A DNA stretch of 64,000 nt from NCBI GenBank assembly GCA_965206395.1, contig CBDBJK010000018.1:62001-126000 (forward strand), read 5' to 3'. A program made the translations under genes and the position numbers. The stretch is from CBDBJK01 sp965206395 (GTDB lineage: Bacteria; Chloroflexota; Dehalococcoidia; Lucifugimonadales; CATOSD01). The notes below the pieces were generated by a model. It saw only the letters and a program-made list of their open reading frames with translations. It was not told the DNA's origin and ran no database searches. This document shows, piece after piece, positions 18,301-26,836 of this stretch (its first letter is position 1; each line of letters begins with the position of its first letter).

Positions 18301-18302
18301 TG

Positions 18303-18941
18303 GTGTTCCTCGGAATCGACCTTACCACTTCAGAAGCCAGGGCGTCCGGGTGCGCGCTTCTGGACGAGAACGTATCTTTGATTCATCTGGCCGCTCACAA
18401 GACCGACGCCGACATCCTCGCGTTGGCGAAAAAGTGGCGACCCTCTATCGTTGCCATAGACTCTCCGCTGGGGTTACCGACCGGGATGTGCTGCCTCGAA
18501 GAAAGCTGCTCATGTCAGTCGGTCTACGAATTCAAGGGCCGCGTCTGCGAGAGGGAACTGCTCAGTCGGGGCATATCGCTCTACATCACAACCAAGAAGT
18601 CGTTCATCAAGCCGATGATCTACCGTGCAATCAAGCTAGCGGATGCTTTGAAGCAACAAGGCTATACAGTCCTTGAGGTCTACCCCTACGCCTCCAAGGT
18701 GTGTCTGTTTGGCAAGCCTATTCCAGCGAAGAACAAAAGGGAAGGCATGGAGTTTCTGAGCAAACATGTTGGAAGGCTTGTTCCTGATCTGGCTTCCTAT
18801 CAAGGACGGCTGAGCCACGACCTCTACGACGCGCTGATGGCTGCTTACACCGCCTGCCTGCACAGCATCGGCGAGACGGAGAGCGTCGGGCTTGAGGAGG
18901 AGATTTGCATCATCGTGCCAGCCCGACTTGATATACCGTGA
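18303..18941 (+). CDS. DUF429 family protein
   Basis: About 212 residues. The N-terminus FLGIDLTTSEARASGCALLD and VAIDSPLGLPTG match DUF429, an RNase H-like fold family without an assigned activity. A cysteine cluster (CCLEESCSCQ) sits near residue 60. The GTG at 18303, nine bases after GGAGAGGGGG, is preferred over TTG at 18285. The gene starts inside or directly after a palindromic repeat. Confidence 0.8.
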   Translation: MFLGIDLTTSEARASGCALLDENVSLIHLAAHKTDADILALAKKWRPSIVAIDSPLGLPTGMCCLEESCSCQSVYEFKGRVCERELLSRGISLYITTKKSFIKPMIYRAIKLADALKQQGYTVLEVYPYASKVCLFGKPIPAKNKREGMEFLSKHVGRLVPDLASYQGRLSHDLYDALMAAYTACLHSIGETESVGLEEEICIIVPARLDIP

Positions 18942-18967
18942 AACGCTTGGTAAAATTGCAAGGAAGC

Positions 18968-19041
18968 TGGGGATTAGTCTAGCGGTAGAACGACAGATTC
19001 TGGCTCTGTAGGCCGAGGTTCGATTCCTCGATCCCCAGCCA
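18968..19041 (+). tRNA. tRNA-Gln (anticodon CTG)
   Basis: Full cloverleaf: acceptor TGGGGAT/ATCCCCA, anticodon loop TTCTGGC giving CTG, T-arm GAGGTTCGATTCCTC, and encoded CCA. Confidence 0.95.
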
Positions 19042-19063
19042 GCTATATTAGTGGCTTTTGCGT

Positions 19064-19140
19064 GGCGCATTCGTCTAGTGGCCAAGGACACCGCCCTCTC
19101 AAGGCGGAGATCAGGGGTTCGAATCCCCTATGCGCTACCA
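19064..19140 (+). tRNA. tRNA-Glu (anticodon CTC), probable integration site
   Basis: Cloverleaf with anticodon stem CCGCC/GGCGG, loop CTCTCAA giving CTC, T-arm AGGGGTTCGAATCCCCT and encoded CCA. A tyrosine recombinase starts 93 bases downstream, so its 3' end is the likely attL. I did not find a second copy of the 3' end further along the window. Confidence 0.95.
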
Positions 19141-19232
19141 GAACCCCCTTTTTTGCCTTGCGCCTAGCTATGAATAGTGCTAACATCCCTCCGCTGGTGG
19201 TAAAGGACTGGTGGTAAAAAGGAGGGACCCCA

Positions 19233-20477
19233 ATGGCAAGTTTGACGGCGGCCAAAGTGCGGGAATTGAGCAAGTCCGGTCGGTACGGTGACGGCGGAGG
19301 GCTGTACCTGAGCATCGCTAAGGCGGGCTCAAAATCGTGGGTGATGCGCCTTCGCGTTGACGGGAAACGGACGGACAAGGGCCTGGGCGGGTATCCAACG
19401 GTATCCCTAACGGCGGCTCGGAAGGTCGCCGACGCCTACCGCGTCGCGGTCGAGGAAGGCCGTAACCCCTGGTCGGACGATGAGGGGGACCGCATGGAAC
19501 GGGCGCAGGACCTTGACCGCATGCCGACGTTCGATGAAGCCACCCGCAAGGTCCACGCCGCCAAGCTGCCGGGCTTTAGCAGCGCCAAGCACGGGCGCAA
19601 TTGGATCCAGATGTTGGAGCGCCATGTGCTCCCGGTCTTTGGCGATACCCCGGTTGACGAAATCAGGCAACGCGAGGTAAAGGACTTTTTCGAGCGGCTT
19701 GGCCCGACCTTGACCGAGACAGCCCGCCGCCTGCGCTTCAGGATGCGCGAGATATTCGACGATTGCATTGAGTCCGGGTACATCACCGTCAACCCCGCTG
19801 GCGATGGTATCAGGGGGTCGGTGAAGCGTTGGAGTAGTCACCGCAAGGTCAAGCACTTCGAGGCCCTGCCCTACGATCAAATGCCCGGCGTGGTTGACAG
19901 GATTCTGGACTCCCAGGGCATGAGGGAGACTCGGCTTGCCCTTGCCTTCGTCGTGTTGACCGCCGCCCGTTCCGGTGAAGTCCGGGGCGCACGATGGGAC
20001 GAGATCGAAAACGGTGTCTGGACCATTCCCGCCGAGCGTATGAAGGCCGACCGGCCCCATGCGGTCCCGTTGTCAATTCAGGCCAGCGTCGTGCTCCAAG
20101 ACGCGAGGGCGGCGGCGGGCAAGCGGCAGAAATCGGAGAAGCGGCGGCCAGGTTATGACCCCAGCTTAGAAACCGATTACGCGCCCAAGGAAGGGCTGAT
20201 ATTCCCGCACCCGTCGGGCCAGCCGTTGAGCGAGAATGCCCTTTCACTACGCACCCGCAAGAACAAGCTAGGATGTACGCCGCACGGCTTCCGGTCCAGT
20301 TTCAAGGGCTGGGCAACGGCTGATGGGCGCTGGTCGTGGGAAGCTATCGAGCTTTGCCTTGCTCACCGGGTGGGAAATTCAGTCGCGCAGGCTTACTTTC
20401 GGGATGATCTCTTAGAGCAACGGCGGGCGGTGATGCAGGAATGGGCCGATTACGTCTGGAATATCCGGCCCTTCTAA
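19233..20477 (+). CDS. Phage/island tyrosine integrase (P4-like)
   Basis: Site-specific recombinase of 414 residues. The N-terminal DUF4102-type domain shows DGGGLYLSIAKAGSKSWVMR; then a SAM-like core-binding domain; then the catalytic domain with Arg in AARSGEVRGARWDE, HGFRSSFKGWA (H-x-x-R) and LAHRVGNSVAQAYFRDD (His then Tyr nucleophile). It abuts tRNA-Glu in the orientation usual for integrative elements. A strong AAAAGGAGGG precedes the ATG. Confidence 0.95.
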   Translation: MASLTAAKVRELSKSGRYGDGGGLYLSIAKAGSKSWVMRLRVDGKRTDKGLGGYPTVSLTAARKVADAYRVAVEEGRNPWSDDEGDRMERAQDLDRMPTFDEATRKVHAAKLPGFSSAKHGRNWIQMLERHVLPVFGDTPVDEIRQREVKDFFERLGPTLTETARRLRFRMREIFDDCIESGYITVNPAGDGIRGSVKRWSSHRKVKHFEALPYDQMPGVVDRILDSQGMRETRLALAFVVLTAARSGEVRGARWDEIENGVWTIPAERMKADRPHAVPLSIQASVVLQDARAAAGKRQKSEKRRPGYDPSLETDYAPKEGLIFPHPSGQPLSENALSLRTRKNKLGCTPHGFRSSFKGWATADGRWSWEAIELCLAHRVGNSVAQAYFRDDLLEQRRAVMQEWADYVWNIRPF

Positions 20478-20487
20478 TCGTCGAATC

Positions 20488-20781
20488 CTACGGCAAAAGC
20501 TCTTGAACCAGCGCCGCGTAGCCTGGGTCGGGTGTGTGAGGGATGCCGCCGTGGATGCGAATGTGGTCCGACCTGCAGAGCGTCGTTGTGTTGGAGAGCG
20601 CGTAAGGTTTGCCCCCGTGCTCAAGATGCGTGACGTGGTGGACTTCGAGGAGACCGGCCCGACCGCACCCTTCAGCCCGGCAACGCCAGCGGTCACGATC
20701 TAGCGCGGCCATCCTCACCCCTGCCCATCGGCGTCGGTTGACCTTCGCCCAATGCCGGGACTGGCTACCCGACGACGGCAT
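20488..20781 (-). CDS. HNH endonuclease, phage type
   Basis: About 97 residues. The zinc-stabilised HNH motif is CRAEGCGRAGLLEVHHVTHL, then SNTTTLCRSDHIRIHGG. Such proteins next to phage packaging genes assist terminase. A longer frame to 20928 is open, but the start at 20781 limits overlap with the gene upstream to 17 bases. It is last in a minus-strand trio with the zinc protein and ParB-like gene. Confidence 0.8.
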   Translation of the reverse strand: MPSSGSQSRHWAKVNRRRWAGVRMAALDRDRWRCRAEGCGRAGLLEVHHVTHLEHGGKPYALSNTTTLCRSDHIRIHGGIPHTPDPGYAALVQELLP

Positions 20782-21220
20782 GGGTAGGCCCTGCTCCGTT
20801 CGTCTTCGCCCGACCACGTTGGCCCACTGAGACCGCAAGGATGGCCGCGGCGACCGCATCATCCCTGGCCCGCTCCCGCCGTCCACCTTCGCCGCCCTTC
20901 GCCAGCTTCGCGTTGCCACTAGGGTCACTCACAGTCCGCGCCTCCGCCATGCTCGACCGCAGCAGCAGAGACTTGACCGGCGTCACGTGTCCATCCATCG
21001 CCGCCCGCCGGAAGGCCCTGACGTCCTCGGCGCCTATACGCCCCTGTATACCCGCCTTCTCGATCACACGACCCACGAACTCCTTGTCGCTGATGAATCC
21101 CCTAAAGTGCCTGCCGTCCTCGGGGCAAACGAGCATGACGAAGGGCTTTCCCGACTTGCGGCCCGTGGCCGGGCGTACCGTCAGCGGTGTGCTGCAGACA
21201 GGACAAGGTACGTTATTCAT
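20765..21220 (-). CDS. Small zinc-binding protein of a phage module
   Basis: About 151 residues. The N-terminus NNVPCPVCSTPLTVRPATG holds a CxxC, followed by MLVCPEDGRHFRGFIS, suggesting a zinc ribbon. The C-terminal half is basic and Ala-rich. The ATG at 21220 overlaps the end of the ParB-like gene by 8 bases, so translation is coupled. No function is assigned; context points to phage origin. Confidence 0.65.
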   Translation of the reverse strand: MNNVPCPVCSTPLTVRPATGRKSGKPFVMLVCPEDGRHFRGFISDKEFVGRVIEKAGIQGRIGAEDVRAFRRAAMDGHVTPVKSLLLRSSMAEARTVSDPSGNAKLAKGGEGGRRERARDDAVAAAILAVSVGQRGRAKTNGAGPTHAVVG

Positions 21221-21848
21221 TGGTCTGGCTCCCTGCGAGGTACTGGCGGCACAGCGCATACAGGGCGTTGCCTCGCTTGTTGGGGTTGGAGCCTTCACCT
21301 GTGGTGCCTACCACTGCTAGCTCTATCGCTTCCTCGATCACCTCGAGCTGAGAGGGCACCAGCTGGAACGTCAAGTGCCTAAGTCTCGCGGCCTGGGCTT
21401 GATCCCACGCTTGAAGGTGCTGTGCCATGTCTGCCTCGCCGAGCGACACCAAGGCGGTCAGACTCTCGGAGCTGTCCGGCAGCAGGGACATAACCTCCGA
21501 CTGGGGGATGGAGTTGAGCACTTCTCGGACCAACTCCGCCTTTAGGCCGAGGTCGTCAGTCCCTTCAATTCGATTTAACCCCTGGGCCAATAGGCGTGCA
21601 CGTGAGTCGTCGAGATCCAAAACGACGCAGGGCGCGGTCTGTACATTCGAGTCCTTTAGGACCTGGAGCCGTTGGTTGCCGGACAGGACCTCGTAGGTGT
21701 CATCTCCCAGTGTTCGGACCACCAGGTTCGAGACGAGGCCGAACCGCGAGATGCTCTCGCGAAGACGCATCAGCATGGCTTCGTTCATGACGTTGGGATT
21801 CCACCGGGCCTCTTTGAGCTGGTCGATCGGCAGGTCAGTGATGTTCAA
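21213..21848 (-). CDS. ParB-like nuclease-domain protein
   Basis: 211 residues. The N-terminal ParB/Srx-type domain shows PIDQLKEARWNPNVM, LRESISRFGLVSNLVV and YEVLSGNQRLQVLKD, the family core GxxR being GNQR. Start: TTG at 21848 after AAGGAGCCTTCAA. Stand-alone ParB-like proteins are common in phages next to DNA-modification or terminase genes, which fits the neighbouring Mom-like fragment and HNH gene. It is not a chromosome-partitioning ParB: the HTH domain is absent. Confidence 0.8.
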   Translation of the reverse strand: MNITDLPIDQLKEARWNPNVMNEAMLMRLRESISRFGLVSNLVVRTLGDDTYEVLSGNQRLQVLKDSNVQTAPCVVLDLDDSRARLLAQGLNRIEGTDDLGLKAELVREVLNSIPQSEVMSLLPDSSESLTALVSLGEADMAQHLQAWDQAQAARLRHLTFQLVPSQLEVIEEAIELAVVGTTGEGSNPNKRGNALYALCRQYLAGSQTNE

Positions 21849-22196
21849 TTGAAGGCTCCTTTTTGGGATAGGGCATCACAGCCACCCGCAGCCGGTCCGC
21901 ACATGACTTGTCGATCGGGTACAGGTATCGATGCCTAGGGGTTTGACGCAGGACCGTAACGGCGATCCCATGGTCTTCGAAATGCCTGACCGAGTGGGAG
22001 CCGTAGGCATGGCCAAGGCTCCTGGAATGGCGGGCTACGCCGTCGCCGATATCGTAGAGGCTCGCGGCCGATGAAAGACCGGTGTAGATCCACCCCGCCG
22101 CCTGGTAGATGGTCCCAATATGCCCCTGAGAAGGATCAGCGTAGCTCAGGATGAACTTCAGCCCTGTGTGCCGGCGGAGTGACCTGAGGACAATGC
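21835..22196 (-). pseudogene. Mom-like DNA-modification protein, N-terminus lost at an IS5 element
   Basis: About 120 residues remain. LSYADPSQGHIGTIYQAAGW is characteristic of phage Mom-like proteins, GNAT-fold enzymes that modify adenine in phage DNA to evade host restriction. The frame runs into the IS5 element at 22201, so the start is lost. The stop overlaps the ParB-like start by 14 bases, showing the same transcriptional order. Confidence 0.75.
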
Positions 22197-22200
22197 CTAG

Positions 22201-23397
22201 GGATGCTCTGAATAAGTCCCGATGGCTTGTGGGATAGTAAAATAGGGCCAAGGGCTGAAGACGGGGGAGGAGAGGCAATGAACCAGCCGACGTTTGCGGA
22301 CTTGGACTACGAGAGCAAGAAGCGAAAGACTCGCCGGGAGAAGTTCCTTGAGCGCATGGATGGACTGATCCCTTGGGAAGAGTTGGAAGAGCGCATTCGA
22401 CCGTTCTATCCCAAGGCCGGTCGTGGTCGGCGGCCCTACGAGTTATCGGTGATGCTACGGATACACTGCGTGCAGTTGTTTTACAACCTGAGCGACCCTG
22501 GGATGGAGGACATGCTCTATGAGGTCGAATCGGTGAGGCGGTTCGTAGGGCTGAGACTGCCTGGGCCGCTGCCGGACGAGACGACGATTCTGAACTTCCG
22601 CCACCTGCTGGAAGAGCATGAGTTGGGCGCGGGTCTGTTCGAGGAGATCAACCGCTATCTGGAGTCCAAGGGTCTCCGTCTTCAGGAGGGGACGATAGTG
22701 GACGCGAGCATCATAGCGGCGCCCTCATCGACGAAGAATCGGGCTAAAGAGCGCGACCCCGAGATGCACCAGACGAAGAAGGGTAACGAGTGGCACTTCG
22801 GGATGAAGGTGCACATCGGTGTGGACTCGCAGACGGGAGTGGTGCACAGCATGACCACGACATCTGCGAACGTGCATGACCTGACTGAGTTGCCCCGGTT
22901 GCTGCACGGTGGGGAGTCTCAGGTGTGGGGAGATGCTGGGTATCAGGGAGTTGACAAGAGGCCGGGGAACCGGGGCTTGGACGTGGAGTGGCAGGTGGCG
23001 ATGAGGCCCGGCCAGCGTCGGAAGCTGGAGCCTGGGAGCCCTGAGGCGGTGTCGGAGAAGCGCAAAGCGTCGGTCAGAGCTAAGGTGGAGCATCCGTTCC
23101 TGTACATCAAGCGGCACTTCGGCTACGCCAAGGTCCGCTACAGGGGGCTGTCCAAGAACACGCAGCGGCTGATGACGCTGCTGGGGTTTGCCAACTTGAT
23201 GAGGGCCGAACAGTACCTGGCGGCGTGAGACCTTGTATAAGTGCGCCCAAAATCAGGGCTAAGGGCGGCGAAAGGCCCTGTCAGGGCCGGTTGTAGGCCG
23301 ACAATAACCCTCACCACGGTGCCATGAGGCAATTTAACGCCCCCAAAACCACTCCGGTCAACTCGGCCCAGCCTGAAGCCGATTGTTCAGAGCATCC
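22201..23397 (+). mobile_element. IS5-family element (IS5 group), copy 1
   Basis: 1197-bp element with ends GGATGCTCTGAATAAG / TTGTTCAGAGCATCC and CTAG on both sides (22197-22200, 23398-23401), the known IS5-group target. The flanking genes are fragments of two different phage genes, suggesting recombination between two copies rather than a simple insertion. Confidence 0.92.
22278..23228 (+). CDS. IS5-group transposase
   Basis: 316 residues, apparently intact. It starts MNQPTFADLDYESKKRKTRR and contains FYPKAGRGRRPYEL, VDASIIAAPSSTKNR, KKGNEWHFGMKVHIGVD, GDAGYQGVDKR and VEHPFLYIKRHFGYAKVRYRG, matching the DDE core of E. coli IS5. The ATG at 22278 follows GGGGGAGGAGAGGCA. Confidence 0.95.
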   Translation: MNQPTFADLDYESKKRKTRREKFLERMDGLIPWEELEERIRPFYPKAGRGRRPYELSVMLRIHCVQLFYNLSDPGMEDMLYEVESVRRFVGLRLPGPLPDETTILNFRHLLEEHELGAGLFEEINRYLESKGLRLQEGTIVDASIIAAPSSTKNRAKERDPEMHQTKKGNEWHFGMKVHIGVDSQTGVVHSMTTTSANVHDLTELPRLLHGGESQVWGDAGYQGVDKRPGNRGLDVEWQVAMRPGQRRKLEPGSPEAVSEKRKASVRAKVEHPFLYIKRHFGYAKVRYRGLSKNTQRLMTLLGFANLMRAEQYLAA

Positions 23398-23401
23398 CTA
23401 G

Positions 23402-23584
23402 AGACTTGTCCGCGCCGTGGAAGTACAGCACCGGGCGCTTGCCGTAGGCGTCCAGGAACAGCTCGGTGTCCTTGCTAAACGCCTCGCCATCGAGGTCCTT
23501 GCCGCCAGGCATTGGGCCGCCGAACGGGATGGCGTAGCCCTCCACAATGCCCTTCTCAGTGTCAACTAACTTTACAGCATCCAT
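23402..23584 (-). pseudogene. Prohead protease N-terminal fragment
   Basis: About 60 residues, cut at the IS5 element. VEGYAIPFGGPMPGGKDLDG and RPVLYFHGADKSLG fit the start of HK97-type prohead maturation proteases. This is the only structural phage gene relic seen. A MITE-like element begins 15 bases upstream of the ATG, so the natural start may also be altered. Confidence 0.6.
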
Positions 23585-23646
23585 GCAAGCGTTATAAATG
23601 GGAATTATATACCTGTTTAACCCTGCCCCTCAGAGAGCGGGTATCC

Positions 23647-23675
23647 TTGACAACATAACGGCTATAGTGTATAGA
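23647..23675 (+). promoter_or_regulatory. Sigma-70-type promoter inside the MITE-like element
   Basis: TTGACA (23647-23652), a 17-base spacer and TATAGA (23670-23675), followed by AAGGAGGG and ATG at 23700. Confidence 0.75.
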
Positions 23676-23699
23676 GTAGAGTCCACAAGGAGGGACGAT

Positions 23700-23822
23700 A
23701 TGACGATAGAGGAACGCTTATCCAAACTTGAAAGACCTGTCAGGAACCATGATGCCATGTTTAATCTCCTTATCGGCATCTCAGAGCAACAATTGGAACG
23801 GCTTGAAAGAAAGTTCCGATGA
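23700..23822 (+). CDS. 40-residue protein encoded in the MITE-like element
   Basis: Starts MTIEERLSKLERPVRNHDAM, with a helical, charged sequence and a hydrophobic patch FNLLIGI. AAGGAGGGACGAT gives a strong ribosome site and a consensus promoter lies just upstream, so it is probably expressed. I do not recognise a family. A small helical regulator is possible but unproven. Confidence 0.55.
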   Translation: MTIEERLSKLERPVRNHDAMFNLLIGISEQQLERLERKFR

Positions 23823-23992
23823 ACCAGGAACAGCCCTACCTTGAGGGGCAGGGTTAACCAGGTATATAAATCCCTTTCTTATATGGAGGCAAGGCGGCGA
23901 AAGGAGCCGCGCCAGGTGAACCTCAGCAACAAGCAGTTAAACGGGACAATATCGCTAGATGCGGCTAACTTCCGCTGCTACAGACTAGGTAC

Positions 23993-24260
23993 TAGTGTCC
24001 ATGCTGCGTTGGCTGCCTGCGGAGGTGGCGGTGGAAAGGAAGACGTCGCCGAACAAACGTGGGACTGCATGGCCGAGAACGCCGAGGATCCTGAAGTTTT
24101 CGAGCAAAGCATGCTCATGATGCTTCCCACAGCGAGCAACCATATTTACTGTTTGGTCAGCGACACCGCCGGGTACGGCACCCTCAGCCGCCGCAACCGC
24201 ATCGTCGGGACCGTCGGCAAGGGACTGCGCGCCGTGATGCCCTGGATGGCTCCCAAGTAG
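23993..24260 (+). pseudogene. Degraded paralogue of the lipoprotein at 27779
   Basis: The segment ALAACGGGGGKEDVAEQTWD and EVFEQSMLMMLPTA closely matches LLAACGGGESKEDILTQTWD and EVFEASMLMTFPTA of the gene at 27779-28078. The signal peptide is missing because the upstream sequence belongs to the MITE and unrelated DNA. The 3' part (IYCLVSDTAGYG) also resembles a decayed stretch after the second copy (LYCLCDPVGYG near 28295). Confidence 0.6.
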
Positions 24261-24334
24261 TGGCCGGCAGACGGTGTTCGGTGGCGGGCCGGAGTTAGAA
24301 GACACCCCATGTAGAGTAGATAGGAGATAGCGCG

Positions 24335-25486
24335 ATGACTATGCGGAACAAACGGAGCATGATCGACGCCCGTTGCAAGGAGCTCCAGCCTGGCTGGGGC
24401 CCCAAGGAGCGCAACGGCGAACTCCAGATGCTCTACGACGTGCTGAACGATGACGAGAGCATCGAGGCTCTGGTTAGCGGCGTCTGGGGCCCGGATAACG
24501 TGTTCCGCGCCAACGCCAACCGGTGGGACAAGATGAGACAGTACGACGGCATAGCCGTTGTAACCGGAAGCCGGGTGGTTTTGCTGAAAAAGCACGGCAT
24601 GAACAAGCTCAAAACAGAAATGCCGCTACATACCCTGAAATCGGTCGACGTAGACGGCGAAGGCGAAGTGACCCTCACCGGGCAGAGCTACAGCGACTGG
24701 TCTGGCGACGGCGGCGCCGGGGCCTTCAAACTGCGGGACGTCAAAGACGGATCCGTCCGGAATTTCGCCGACCGGGTGGTGGAACTCCAGGCCGCTCCGC
24801 CCCCACCCGCCACGCCCGCTTGGTCTACAGCATCGACCGGGGCGGCCCCGCCGCCGGCCAGCCACTACGCCAATATGGACAAGGCGGAGCGGATCGATGC
24901 CCAGTGGCGAGAACGCTCCACCACGTGGGGGCGGAACAACCCCAGCGTGCCGGAACGTCTGATAGCAGGGCTGTTCAGCACCTTCACCGGAGAGAACCCC
25001 ACCACCTATCCCGGCGAACTCCGCATCCTCAAAGAAGTCCTGGAAGACGACGAGAATATCGAGTACTGGATGGGTGGCCGCTGGGGTGACGCCAAAGAGT
25101 TCACCACCCTGAGAGGCGTAGCGGGCCGGATGGCTGTTGGCACCGTTCTAAACGCCACCACCGGACTAGGAGGGATGGGTTTCGGGGCTCGACGCCCTGA
25201 ACTCGGGGTCCACAACGGAGTCGTCGTGGCCACCAACCGGCGGGTTCTCATGCTGAACTCCGGCATGGTTTCAAGAGACGTGGTTGAGGTTTCCTATCGA
25301 GGCCTGGAAGTGGACTATAACGAGGGGCTGACCTGCTCGGGCTTGAAATTCTCCGGAAGCACGGACCAGGACTACGCTTACTACCTCGACCACAACGGCA
25401 AGAAGAACATAAAGAGCCGGGCCAGGCCGCTGTTCGAATGCGTGCTCCGGCAAGTCCACGCCGCGGCAAACACTGCTGGCGACTAA
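24335..25486 (+). CDS. Protein with two bacterial PH-like domains
   Basis: 383 residues, cytoplasmic, with no signal or membrane segment. Two related halves: one with LQMLYDVLNDDESIEALVSG and GIAVVTGSRVVLLKKHGMNK (about 27-100), another with LRILKEVLEDDENIEYWMGG and GVVVATNRRVLMLNSGMVSR (about 225-325), separated by an Ala/Pro-rich linker (148-175). The pattern 'delay/E helix, then ...TNRRVL.' resembles YokE-type bacterial PH domains. Preceded by TAGGAGATAGC, repeated before the next gene. The function is unknown. Confidence 0.6.
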   Translation: MTMRNKRSMIDARCKELQPGWGPKERNGELQMLYDVLNDDESIEALVSGVWGPDNVFRANANRWDKMRQYDGIAVVTGSRVVLLKKHGMNKLKTEMPLHTLKSVDVDGEGEVTLTGQSYSDWSGDGGAGAFKLRDVKDGSVRNFADRVVELQAAPPPPATPAWSTASTGAAPPPASHYANMDKAERIDAQWRERSTTWGRNNPSVPERLIAGLFSTFTGENPTTYPGELRILKEVLEDDENIEYWMGGRWGDAKEFTTLRGVAGRMAVGTVLNATTGLGGMGFGARRPELGVHNGVVVATNRRVLMLNSGMVSRDVVEVSYRGLEVDYNEGLTCSGLKFSGSTDQDYAYYLDHNGKKNIKSRARPLFECVLRQVHAAANTAGD

Positions 25487-25632
25487 CCGTGGCAGGGACA
25501 CGGAGACGGCGAACCAGGGGAGCCACGACCCGGACGTCGTCGCGGCCACCGGCCGCCGCTCGTTTTCGTATGCAATGGCATCTTCGGCCAAAACGAGAAC
25601 AAGCTGTCGTATGGTGAATAGGAGATAGCATC

Positions 25633-26340
25633 ATGACCACACCGCTCCAACCCTCATCGTCCCCCTATTTCGGCGCAGACTCGGCCGACACCATCTTCAC
25701 CGGCGCCATGACCCGGCTCTACATGTGGATGACGGCCGGGTTGGCCATCACCACAGTCGTCGGCTTCGCGGCCTATCAGGTGGGGATCGGATTCTTCGGC
25801 TTTCTGATTGCCTTTGTGCTGTGGATCGGAATTCTGTTTGTGATGCGCTGGGCCTCGGAAAGGGCGACCGCGCCGATTCTACTGGGACTCTACCTGACGT
25901 TTACGGCCGTGGGCGGGGTGATGTTGTCCGGGGTAGCCGCATACCGGGCCGAAACGCTTCTGTTTGCGCTGGCGCTGACGGGAGGCGTATTCGTCGCGAT
26001 GAGCGTGATCGGACTTACCACGAAGAAAGACCTGACCAGCTTGGGGCCCATCCTCGGGTTCGCGCTGTTGGGCCTGGTCGTCATGATGATAGTCAACATC
26101 TTCATCGGGTCGAGCTTCATCGGCTGGGTGGTCACTCTACTGCTCTTGCCCGTATTTCTGGGCTTGACAGTCTACGAGACCAAACAGGTTAAAGAATTGG
26201 CCCAGGAAGCCGCCATAGAAGGCGACGAAGAGGCTGCGGGCAAGATAGCGATAATGGGGGCCGTGGGACTGTATCTGAACTTCATAAACCTATTCCTGAT
26301 TATCCTGAGAATTGCGGACTTTTTCGGCGGCGACGACTAG
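25633..26340 (+). CDS. BAX inhibitor-1 / YccA family membrane protein
   Basis: 235 residues with about seven hydrophobic segments. Family signs: FTGAMTRLYMWMTAGLAITT near the start, TFTAVGGVMLSGVAAY, and a C-terminal GLYLNFINLFLIILRIADFF. Bacterial members act as inner-membrane calcium leak channels or FtsH-interacting proteins; the role here is not known. The translation start context TAGGAGATAGC matches that of the upstream PH-like gene. Confidence 0.92.
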   Translation: MTTPLQPSSSPYFGADSADTIFTGAMTRLYMWMTAGLAITTVVGFAAYQVGIGFFGFLIAFVLWIGILFVMRWASERATAPILLGLYLTFTAVGGVMLSGVAAYRAETLLFALALTGGVFVAMSVIGLTTKKDLTSLGPILGFALLGLVVMMIVNIFIGSSFIGWVVTLLLLPVFLGLTVYETKQVKELAQEAAIEGDEEAAGKIAIMGAVGLYLNFINLFLIILRIADFFGGDD

Positions 26341-26389
26341 CATTACAACAACGATTTATCTGGCAGGATAATGCTAGACGGAGGTAGAC

Positions 26390-26836
26390 ATGCCGAGGAA
26401 CCTTTGGGTTGGTTGTCTGCTCGTCGTGCTCCTAGCGACGGCGTGCGGCGGGGGTAAGAGTGTGTTCTCGTTGGAGGTCGGCGACTGCTTTGACGAATCA
26501 CCCAGCCAGGAGGCCGCCGAGCTGAGTTCGGAGGTCGAAGAAGTCCCATGCTCGGAGAGCCATGATAACGAGGTCTACGCGGTCGGCGACCACCCTGCGA
26601 GCAGCGACGCGCCGTATCCCGGTGGCGATGCGCTCGATGATTACGGCATCGGCTACTGCCTCAGTGTGTTCGATAACTACGTCGGAATCGAGTACGCGGA
26701 TTCCCGCCTCGCCGCCGGCTACTTCTCTCCGGGACGGGACGGATGGGAAGACGACGACGACCGCGCATTCACCTGCTTCCTCTACGACCTGAACCACGCC
26801 AAGCTCTCGGGGTCAATGAAGGGCAGCCGCGAGTAG
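26390..26836 (+). CDS. Lipoprotein with septum-formation-type domain
   Basis: 148 residues. The signal peptide ends with lipobox LATAC (Cys19). The mature part has VGDCFDESP, VPCSESHDNEVYAVGDHP, YCLSVFDNYVG, YFSPGRDGW and RAFTCFLYD, matching the actinobacterial 'septum formation' domain pattern with paired cysteines. A Shine-Dalgarno GACGGAGGTAGAC precedes the ATG. The exact role is unknown. Confidence 0.7.
   Translation: MPRNLWVGCLLVVLLATACGGGKSVFSLEVGDCFDESPSQEAAELSSEVEEVPCSESHDNEVYAVGDHPASSDAPYPGGDALDDYGIGYCLSVFDNYVGIEYADSRLAAGYFSPGRDGWEDDDDRAFTCFLYDLNHAKLSGSMKGSRE

Larger units (their letters stand above)
23600..23874. mobile_element. MITE-like element with 33-bp inverted repeats
   Basis: 275 bp bounded by inverted repeats of about 33 bp with a few mismatches: GGGAATTATATACCTGTTTA at the left and, read inwards from the right, GGGATTTATATACCTGGTTA, both continuing into ACCCTGCCCCTCA. 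Inside is a consensus promoter and a 40-codon gene. No transposase is present, so it would be mobilised in trans. A target duplication is not clear. Confidence 0.7.
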
